NCBI RefSeq assembly: GCF_018139145.2
Contig: NC_059483.1
Span: 496,001-560,000 of the forward strand
Length of the DNA stretch: 64,000 nucleotides
Direction: 5' to 3'
From: Gymnogyps californianus
Lineage: Eukaryota; Chordata; Aves; Accipitriformes; Cathartidae
Part shown: in pieces, positions 63,101 to 64,000 of the stretch
Numbering within the stretch: position 1 is the first letter of the stretch
Layout of the letters: each line of letters begins with the position of its first letter
Made by a program: the position numbers and the translations under genes
The notes under the pieces: generated by a model
What the model was told of the DNA's origin: nothing
The model's input: only the letters and a program-made list of their open reading frames with translations
Databases searched by the model: none

Positions 63101-63624
63101 CTGGCACGGTGCCCCGCTGCGCGGAGAGCCGGAGCCGCAGCAGAGAGGTGGTACCAGCCCCGCGGGTCCGGGCTGCGGCCGGGTTCCTTCTCCCCTTCTG
63201 GGGAAAGGCAAAACAGCGTCTGCACAGCACAACACTCTTTCCTCTTCGAATTACCTGGTGTCGACATCCAAAAATGTATCTTGGATGCATGTATTTGCCT
63301 GATTCCCATCGGATTTGAGAACCTTACTGTCTTGTATTTGCATTTAAAAAACCCTTTCCGTGTAGGGCAGTGCTGTTACTGCCAGTTTCCAAGCCGGGGA
63401 GCAGGGGTAGGGCAGGACAGGCGCAGAGGACGTTTGTGGCAGAGCAGTGACTGCACCAGCGTCCCCCAGCTCCCGGGATCTCCCTGGGGCCATCCCCGGC
63501 TCCATGGGAGGCACCATTAAGGCCCCTGTCATCGACGTCTGCTCTTCCCTTCCTCCGCAGATCCCCGAAGGGGCGTCACTGGCCATGAGTTTGTCAGACA
63601 AGAAGGACACCACGCTGAGCAGAG
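11992..63624 (+). CDS. PLXND1: Plexin-D1, central 28 coding exons (5' and 3' parts outside the window)
   Basis: Single-pass cell-surface receptor for class 3 semaphorins that steers endothelial cells and axons; its cytoplasmic domain is a GTPase-activating protein for Rap (family knowledge). The 28 exons listed separately join to 1234 open codons plus one base, and all phases match. Identification rests on plexin-D1-type motifs: VASVNNYT and [13 protein letters not shown] in Sema, [12 protein letters not shown] in PSI3, KREKWIKHH-like [16 protein letters not shown] before the membrane, [18 protein letters not shown] after it, and [20 protein letters not shown] in the GTPase-binding domain. 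The last is unlike plexin-A and plexin-B. The ectodomain has many N-glycosylation sequons (NYT, NFT, NGT, NIS, NHS, NAT, NSS, NVS, NTS, NDS, NKS, NIT, NES). Missing here: signal peptide, most of Sema, the second half of the GAP and the C terminus. No frameshift or premature stop is seen, so the gene looks functional. Confidence 0.97.
12169..15090 (+). other. PLXND1: Intron after window exon 1 (GC-AG type)
   Basis: The intron starts with GC and ends ...CTCACTACAG. It holds a cluster of six WGATAR motifs at 13104-13445 and a 13-bp direct repeat, AATTAATTAATCC at 14132-14144 and 14151-14163. Otherwise I see nothing beyond unique sequence. Confidence 0.9.
13104..13445. promoter_or_regulatory. Candidate enhancer: cluster of six GATA-factor motifs
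   Basis: Matches to WGATAR or its complement begin at 13104, 13127, 13189, 13293, 13406 and 13440. About 0.7 would be expected by chance in 342 bp. GATA factors are active in endothelium, where PLXND1 is expressed (established knowledge). Function is inferred from motif density only. Confidence 0.3.
15091..15222 (+). CDS. PLXND1: Plexin-D1 exon (window exon 2): last blades of Sema
   Basis: Window residues 60-103, 44 codons, phase 0 at both ends. It encodes [14 protein letters not shown] and the conserved [20 protein letters not shown] stretch that closes the Sema beta-propeller. Acceptor CTCACTACAG, donor CAG|GTGAGA. Confidence 0.97.
15223..17011 (+). other. PLXND1: Intron after window exon 2
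   Basis: This is 1.8 kb of unique sequence. A short CAGCT repeat (three copies) lies at about 16634-16650. No gene or mobile element is seen. Confidence 0.9.
17012..17112 (+). CDS. PLXND1: Plexin-D1 exon (window exon 3): start of PSI1
   Basis: Window residues 104-136 plus two bases of residue 137. It reads [19 protein letters not shown] and DAYCGWC, the cysteine-rich start of the first plexin-semaphorin-integrin domain (Cys, CxxC and CGWC). Acceptor TTGTCGTGCAG, donor AG|GTAGGA. The split arginine codon is completed by the next exon after a 652-bp intron with no recognisable element. Confidence 0.97.
17765..17894 (+). CDS. PLXND1: Plexin-D1 exon (window exon 4): end of PSI1 and linker
   Basis: Completes residue 137 and runs to 180. 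[17 protein letters not shown] supplies the last PSI1 cysteines and an NFT sequon; [19 protein letters not shown] leads into the first IPT-like segment. Acceptor GTTCGTTGCAG, donor CCG|GTGCGT. Confidence 0.96.
17895..19266 (+). other. PLXND1: Intron after window exon 4
   Basis: This is 1.4 kb. A pyrimidine-rich tract at about 18834-18870 ends in CCCCAG and is followed by (GGCA)4 at 18881-18896. No convincing donor follows, so I do not call an exon there. The sequence near 18240-18320 is AT-rich. Confidence 0.9.
19267..19441 (+). CDS. PLXND1: Plexin-D1 exon (window exon 5): first IPT-like segment
   Basis: Window residues 181-238 plus the first base of 239. It contains two sequons in [13 protein letters not shown], the [13 protein letters not shown] motif typical of plexin-D1, and [14 protein letters not shown]. 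The exon is noticeably AT-richer than its neighbours. Acceptor TCCAATTTAG, donor G|GTATGT. Confidence 0.97.
19442..20946 (+). other. PLXND1: Intron after window exon 5
   Basis: This is 1.5 kb of AT-rich, unique sequence with a 10-base A run near 20460. No gene or repeat family is recognised. Confidence 0.9.
20947..21055 (+). CDS. PLXND1: Plexin-D1 exon (window exon 6): end of first IPT-like segment
   Basis: Runs from residue 239 to two bases of 275. It reads [20 protein letters not shown] and [18 protein letters not shown], with an NFT sequon just before the cysteine that starts PSI2. Acceptor TGATTCTCTCAG, donor GC|GTAAGT. Confidence 0.97.
21056..22077 (+). other. PLXND1: Intron after window exon 6
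   Basis: This is 1.0 kb. The 5' third is the CpG-dense block noted separately; the rest is GC-rich unique sequence without recognised features. Confidence 0.9.
21061..21260. promoter_or_regulatory. CpG-island-like block directly after window exon 6
   Basis: About 28 CpG occur in 200 bp, including GGCGGGCAGGCGGCGG-like repeats and a run of alternating GC near 21200. The block starts a few bases after the donor. It may be an intragenic island or a product of GC-biased conversion; no promoter element is visible. Confidence 0.45.
22078..22180 (+). CDS. PLXND1: Plexin-D1 exon (window exon 7): PSI2
   Basis: Completes residue 275 and runs to 309, ending in phase 0. [20 protein letters not shown] has the CxxC...CxWC...C spacing of the second PSI domain, followed by [14 protein letters not shown] with an NHS sequon. 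Acceptor TTGCCGTTTCAG, donor AAG|GTAAGG. Confidence 0.97.
22726..22760. repeat. Seven-unit pentanucleotide repeat (CCGTG and variants)
   Basis: Consecutive units read CCATG, CCGTG three times, CTGTG twice, CCATG. The array is imperfect and small. Confidence 0.9.
24420..25020. other. GC- and CpG-dense intronic stretch
   Basis: CpG is frequent across about 600 bp, with ten CpG in the single line 24961-25020. Long antisense and sense ORFs here are a by-product of few AT-rich stop codons. No promoter motif is recognised. Confidence 0.5.
25175..25226. repeat. Two-copy 26-bp tandem repeat
   Basis: Copies at 25175-25200 and 25201-25226 share GATAAC..TGCCTATCCTT with a few changes. Confidence 0.85.
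27263..27367 (+). CDS. PLXND1: Plexin-D1 exon (window exon 8): start of second IPT-like segment
   Basis: Window residues 310-344, phase 0 at both ends. [19 protein letters not shown] carries the CPR...P.PTG pattern that follows PSI2 in plexins, then [11 protein letters not shown] with an NAT sequon. Acceptor CTACCTAACAG, donor AAG|GTAAAT. Confidence 0.97.
27368..29759 (+). other. PLXND1: Intron after window exon 8
   Basis: This is 2.4 kb. It holds the longest open frame of the window on the minus strand (28159-29118, 319 codons), which I do not call as a gene, and a 34-bp minisatellite at 29324-29425. The 28150-28900 part is GC-rich. Confidence 0.9.
29324..29425. repeat. Minisatellite, three copies of a 34-bp unit
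   Basis: Copies at 29324-29357, 29358-29391 and 29392-29425 share CACGTCTCCTGGTCTG with small changes; the first has CACATCTCC. Variation in copy number between individuals is likely for such arrays (inference). Confidence 0.95.
29760..29849 (+). CDS. PLXND1: Plexin-D1 exon (window exon 9)
   Basis: Window residues 345-374, 30 codons, phase 0. [20 protein letters not shown] with an NSS sequon, then TVECVHVL, continues the second IPT-like segment. Acceptor CCCTCTCCCAG, donor CTG|GTGAGT. The following 887-bp intron shows no recognised element. Confidence 0.96.
30737..30830 (+). CDS. PLXND1: Plexin-D1 exon (window exon 10)
   Basis: Window residues 375-405 plus one base. [18 protein letters not shown] and [10 protein letters not shown] end the second IPT-like segment. 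Acceptor TTTGTGTGCAG; donor ACAG|GTCTGA, the weakest GT donor in the set, but the only placement that gives the expected valine codon with the next exon. Confidence 0.95.
30831..33283 (+). other. PLXND1: Intron after window exon 10
   Basis: This is 2.5 kb of unique sequence, with a 13-base T run at 31281-31293. No gene or repeat family is recognised. Confidence 0.9.
33284..33447 (+). CDS. PLXND1: Plexin-D1 exon (window exon 11): PSI3
   Basis: Completes the split valine (residue 406) and ends at 460. [14 protein letters not shown] and [13 protein letters not shown] form the third PSI domain with its cysteine pattern and are diagnostic for plexin-D1. The serine-rich [10 protein letters not shown] is a variable loop. 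Acceptor GGTGGTTTAG, donor AAG|GTAAGA. Confidence 0.98.
33448..35256 (+). other. PLXND1: Intron after window exon 11
   Basis: This is 1.8 kb of unique sequence, becoming CpG-rich toward its 3' end. Nothing else is recognised. Confidence 0.9.
35251..35520. other. PLXND1: CpG-island-like block covering window exon 12
   Basis: About 33 CpG occur in 270 bp, spread over the exon and the start of the short 320-bp intron that follows. The exon's GC-rich codon use contrasts with AT-rich exon 5 of the same gene, which argues for local base-composition forces rather than uniform codon choice. Confidence 0.5.
35257..35408 (+). CDS. PLXND1: Plexin-D1 exon (window exon 12): IPT repeat
   Basis: Window residues 461-510 plus two bases. 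[20 protein letters not shown] is the classic IPT/TIG opening (P..GP..GGT..TI.G), followed by LGRRFSDV and [11 protein letters not shown]. Third positions are almost all C or G and the exon lies in a CpG-island-like block. Acceptor TGGTGCCGCAG, donor GC|GTGAGT. Confidence 0.98.
35627..35644. repeat. (GGA)6 microsatellite
   Basis: Six perfect GGA units lie in the 320-bp intron between window exons 12 and 13. Confidence 0.9.
35729..35828 (+). CDS. PLXND1: Plexin-D1 exon (window exon 13): IPT repeat, second half
   Basis: Completes the split alanine (511) and runs to 544. [20 protein letters not shown] then [13 protein letters not shown] closes the IPT fold begun in exon 12. Acceptor CCCATCCGCAG, donor GTG|GTGAGT. 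Confidence 0.97.
35829..39133 (+). other. PLXND1: 3.3-kb intron after window exon 13
   Basis: It holds a two-copy 18-bp tandem repeat at 37788-37823 (ATGAGCTGAATTTGC...). The rest is unique sequence; no gene, RNA or mobile element is recognised. Confidence 0.9.
37788..37823. repeat. Two-copy 18-bp tandem repeat
   Basis: ATGAGCTGAATTTGC is shared by units at 37788-37805 and 37806-37823; the last three bases of the units differ in part. Confidence 0.9.
39134..39273 (+). CDS. PLXND1: Plexin-D1 exon (window exon 14): IPT repeat
   Basis: Window residues 545-590 plus two bases. [20 protein letters not shown] with [13 protein letters not shown] is another IPT opening; [11 protein letters not shown] carries an NTS sequon. 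Acceptor TTTGTTTTTAG, donor AG|GTGGGA. The 796-bp intron that follows shows nothing recognisable. Confidence 0.97.
40070..40237 (+). CDS. PLXND1: Plexin-D1 exon (window exon 15): end of one IPT, start of the next
   Basis: Completes the split serine (591) and runs to two bases of 647. [20 protein letters not shown] and [17 protein letters not shown] hold three sequons; [14 protein letters not shown] opens the next repeat. Acceptor TTTCCCTGCGCAG, donor AG|GTGAGA. Confidence 0.97.
40238..42556 (+). other. PLXND1: Intron after window exon 15
   Basis: This is 2.3 kb of unique sequence. A 273-codon + strand ORF (41857-42678) runs across its end into exon 16 in a different frame from the protein; it is a chance frame. 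Confidence 0.9.
42557..42647 (+). CDS. PLXND1: Plexin-D1 exon (window exon 16): IPT repeat core
   Basis: Completes the split serine (647) and runs to 677. [20 protein letters not shown] and [10 protein letters not shown] match the GG..IT..G pattern plus the plexin NVSM motif. Acceptor CTTCTCCTCAAAG, donor ACG|GTGGGT. The next intron, 182 bp, is the shortest in the window. Confidence 0.97.
42830..43105 (+). CDS. PLXND1: Plexin-D1 exon (window exon 17): end of IPT and start of the last one
   Basis: Window residues 678-769, the longest exon here (92 codons). [20 protein letters not shown] contains the ITCPSP motif closing an IPT; a variable acidic stretch ([15 protein letters not shown]) precedes [20 protein letters not shown] and [11 protein letters not shown], strongly conserved in plexin-D1. 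Acceptor CTCCTGCTTTCAG, donor CAC|GTAAGA. The 919-bp intron that follows holds nothing recognised. Confidence 0.98.
44025..44174 (+). CDS. PLXND1: Plexin-D1 exon (window exon 18): last extracellular IPT segment
   Basis: Window residues 770-819, 50 codons, phase 0. [18 protein letters not shown], then [20 protein letters not shown] with an NES sequon, is the membrane-proximal IPT. Acceptor TTTTTGTCATTAG, donor ACG|GTGAGT. Confidence 0.97.
44175..47959 (+). other. PLXND1: 3.8-kb intron after window exon 18
   Basis: It holds a cluster of GATA, E-box and octamer motifs at 45603-45760, listed separately. The remainder is unique sequence with chance ORFs and no recognised gene. Confidence 0.9.
45603..45760. 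promoter_or_regulatory. Candidate enhancer with GATA, E-box and octamer motifs
   Basis: Within 158 bp lie GTTATC at 45603 fused to CACCTG (45608-45613), CAGCTG at 45632, GATAAC at 45643 and 45666, a second CACCTG at 45744, and a perfect 10-bp inverted pair ATTTGCATCA (45705-45714) and TGATGCAAAT (45751-45760). Each of that pair contains the octamer ATGCAAAT. The density suggests a regulatory element; no conservation data are available here. Confidence 0.35.
47960..48074 (+). CDS. PLXND1: Plexin-D1 exon (window exon 19): transmembrane helix
   Basis: Window residues 820-857 plus one base. [20 protein letters not shown] ends the ectodomain (NYT sequon), then [18 protein letters not shown] makes most of the single membrane span at about 840-862; ALFVF follows in the next exon. 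Acceptor CTCCCTCTCTAG, donor G|GTAAGG. Confidence 0.98.
48075..49144 (+). other. PLXND1: Intron after window exon 19
   Basis: This is 1.1 kb with an AT-rich stretch at about 48720-48960 (TTTATT-rich). Nothing else is recognised. Confidence 0.9.
49145..49252 (+). CDS. PLXND1: Plexin-D1 exon (window exon 20): juxtamembrane basic stop and coiled coil
   Basis: Completes the split alanine (858) and runs to one base of 894. [19 protein letters not shown] gives the stop-transfer basic residues, and [15 protein letters not shown] is the start of the juxtamembrane coiled coil that controls plexin dimerisation. Acceptor CTTTTCCAG, donor G|GTAAGT. The 715-bp intron that follows holds nothing recognised. 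Confidence 0.98.
49968..50080 (+). CDS. PLXND1: Plexin-D1 exon (window exon 21): juxtamembrane segment
   Basis: Completes glycine 894 and runs to 931. [20 protein letters not shown] and [18 protein letters not shown] continue the coiled coil and enter the GAP domain; the GIPFL.YK motif is common to plexins. Acceptor CTTTGTGTAAG, donor AAA|GTAAGG. Confidence 0.98.
50081..51333 (+). other. PLXND1: Intron after window exon 21
   Basis: This is 1.25 kb, CpG-rich at about 50260-50720 and AT-rich at 50850-51070. No gene or repeat is recognised. Confidence 0.9.
51334..51441 (+). CDS. PLXND1: Plexin-D1 exon (window exon 22): GAP domain, variable insert
   Basis: Window residues 932-967, 36 codons. 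[20 protein letters not shown] then [16 protein letters not shown]. Human plexin-D1 reads HPLLGEWK as I recall it, so this species has one extra valine, encoded without any splice change (CTC CTG GTG GGG GAA). Acceptor TGCTTGGTTGCAG, donor AAA|GTGAGT. Confidence 0.97.
51442..52347 (+). other. PLXND1: Intron after window exon 22, carrying a CR1 fragment
   Basis: This is 906 bp, of which about 400 bp are an antisense CR1 LINE tail. The flanks are unique sequence. Confidence 0.9.
51816..52215 (-). mobile_element. CR1 LINE fragment (3' end), antisense to PLXND1
   Basis: The left edge AGAATCAGAG and TTAGGTTGGAAGGGA are the reverse complement of the CR1 3' tail; then come CCAGCTGAGGTTGCTGAGAG, CCATTCCAGTGTCCAACCACC, TTCCTTATAT and CTTGTCCTAGCACTGTG, matching the known order of the CR1 consensus end, and CTGATACAGCC near the right edge. 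It is 5'-truncated and clearly diverged, so an old insertion without coding capacity. CR1 is the dominant LINE of birds and also occurs in other reptiles. Edges are approximate. Confidence 0.88.
52348..52478 (+). CDS. PLXND1: Plexin-D1 exon (window exon 23): GAP domain
   Basis: Window residues 968-1010 plus two bases. [20 protein letters not shown] then [20 protein letters not shown] and VRDR; the split arginine at the exon end belongs to the first arginine-finger region of the plexin RapGAP-type domain. Acceptor TTTTTCTTTAG, donor AG|GTATGA. Confidence 0.98.
52899..53097 (+). CDS. PLXND1: Plexin-D1 exon (window exon 24): GAP domain
   Basis: Completes arginine 1011 and runs to 1077. [20 protein letters not shown] is the conserved helix after the arginine finger, followed by [20 protein letters not shown] and [20 protein letters not shown], among the best conserved plexin sequence. 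Acceptor TTCTGTGTTTCAG, donor AGA|GTAAGA. A second possible acceptor at 52841 would add 57 in-frame bases. Confidence 0.98.
53098..58947 (+). other. PLXND1: 5.9-kb intron after window exon 24
   Basis: This is the largest complete intron in the window. It holds a 14-base A run at 54286-54299, a GC-rich stretch at about 54370-54700 and AT-rich unique sequence around 57560-57900. No gene, RNA or mobile element is recognised. Confidence 0.9.
58948..59094 (+). CDS. PLXND1: Plexin-D1 exon (window exon 25): GAP to GTPase-binding domain
   Basis: Window residues 1078-1126, 49 codons, phase 0. [20 protein letters not shown] then [20 protein letters not shown] and RENIEAKPR, which leads into the Rho-binding domain. 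Acceptor CCTTTCCCCAG, donor AGG|GTGAGT. Confidence 0.98.
59095..61156 (+). other. PLXND1: Intron after window exon 25
   Basis: This is 2.1 kb of unique sequence; nothing recognised. Confidence 0.9.
61157..61313 (+). CDS. PLXND1: Plexin-D1 exon (window exon 26): Rho-GTPase-binding domain
   Basis: Window residues 1127-1178 plus one base. [20 protein letters not shown] then [20 protein letters not shown] and [12 protein letters not shown] is the ubiquitin-like RBD inserted in the GAP; it binds Rac/Rnd-type GTPases in the family. Acceptor TCTGCCTGCAG, donor G|GTAAGG. Confidence 0.98.
61314..62383 (+). other. PLXND1: Intron after window exon 26
   Basis: This is 1.1 kb, GC-rich in its 3' half. 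Long ORFs on both strands here (217 and 263 codons) are by-products of composition; the 263-codon + frame overlaps exon 27 and happens to share its reading frame there. Confidence 0.9.
62384..62487 (+). CDS. PLXND1: Plexin-D1 exon (window exon 27): GTPase-binding domain
   Basis: Completes glutamate 1179 and runs to 1213. [20 protein letters not shown] then [14 protein letters not shown]. The [16 protein letters not shown] stretch separates plexin-D1 from plexin-A/B, which have EWRQG here (recalled). Acceptor TCTCTGTGTTCAG, donor AAG|GTAAAC. Confidence 0.98.
62488..63560 (+). other. PLXND1: Intron after window exon 27
   Basis: This is 1.1 kb, with an AT-rich part at about 62640-63080; nothing recognised. 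Confidence 0.9.
63561..63624 (+). CDS. PLXND1: Plexin-D1 exon (window exon 28): last exon in the window
   Basis: Window residues 1214-1234 plus one base. [20 protein letters not shown] then R, near the end of the GTPase-binding domain before the second GAP half. Acceptor CTTCCTCCGCAG, donor G|GTAATG. Short but certain from its motif and matching phase. Confidence 0.97.
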
Positions 63625-64000
63625 GTAATGTCTCACTTCTCTTCCCCTGTTGCTGGTGTCCGGGCAGAAACACTTGTGTTTTTAGAGGGGTGTCTCTGGC
63701 TAGGGATGCTGAGAGCCAGCTGCCAGCCCCCTTGCCTGGGCATTGGGATGTGGTGTTAGCCCGTGCAGGGCTGGCTCTGCTGTTGCCAGCACTCGTAGAG
63801 CACCCTTTTGTAGTGGCGCGTTGGGCAGAGCTGGGCATCGGTCAGGCCACCTTTGTGCCAAGGAAGACACTGAGCGCAGACTGGGACTGCCACCGCTGAG
63901 CGAGCTGGCCAGCCGGCAGCCCGGGACACGCTCAGGAAGCCCTCCGGGTCCTGCAGGGTCTCCACTGCTCTCCTGCAAACCCCCTTTGCCCACGCTGTGG
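63625..64000 (+). other. PLXND1: Start of the intron after window exon 28
   Basis: It begins GTAATG after the exon; no further exon is seen before the window end. Seven or so further exons are expected downstream, judging from about 36 exons in human (recalled). Confidence 0.85.

Noticed and set aside
1..64000. Prokaryotic-type defence, mobile or biosynthetic system
   Set aside because: All recognisable coding sequence is one spliced vertebrate gene; the many ORFs are short, overlapping and unrelated to known families.

Overview
The window is vertebrate nuclear DNA, most likely from a bird. It holds one interrupted gene on the + strand: the middle of PLXND1, encoding plexin-D1, the semaphorin receptor of endothelial and neuronal cells. 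Three things point to a bird: a diverged antisense CR1 LINE tail at about 51816-52215, short introns, and many CpG-dense introns as seen on avian microchromosomes. CR1 also occurs in turtles and crocodilians, so a non-avian sauropsid is not excluded. I see no second gene, RNA gene, CRISPR array or prokaryotic-type system.

Layout. Positions 1-11991 are the 3' part of a long 5' intron; the exon with the start codon, signal peptide and most of the Sema domain lies upstream of the window. From 11992 to 63624 there are 28 coding exons. Joined at the boundaries given here they make 3703 nt, which is 1234 uninterrupted codons plus one base, with every splice phase matching. The window ends inside the following intron, before the C-terminal part of the GAP domain. 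Human plexin-D1 is about 1925 residues (recalled), so roughly 64% of the protein is encoded here. Residue numbers below count from the first codon at 11992 (window residues).

Protein order: end of Sema (exons 1-2), PSI1 (exons 3-4), first IPT-like segment (5-6), PSI2 (7), second IPT-like segment (8-10), PSI3 (11), IPT repeats (12-18), transmembrane helix (19), juxtamembrane coiled coil (20-21), N-terminal half of the split RapGAP-type domain including the first arginine-finger region (22-25), and the ubiquitin-like Rho-GTPase-binding domain inserted in the GAP (26-28, approximate edges). The extracellular part binds class 3 semaphorins (Sema3E directly, others through neuropilins) and the cytoplasmic part switches off Rap GTPases; this is family knowledge.

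Introns make up about 94% of the window. What they hold: a CR1 fragment, a CCCAT pentanucleotide array with a G-quadruplex-type minus strand, a 34-bp minisatellite, several small tandem repeats, CpG-island-like blocks, two clusters of transcription-factor motifs that look like enhancer candidates, and a few exon-like or alternative-splice signals. The clearest sequence oddity is a GC splice donor after the first exon of the window. I found no convincing undescribed system.
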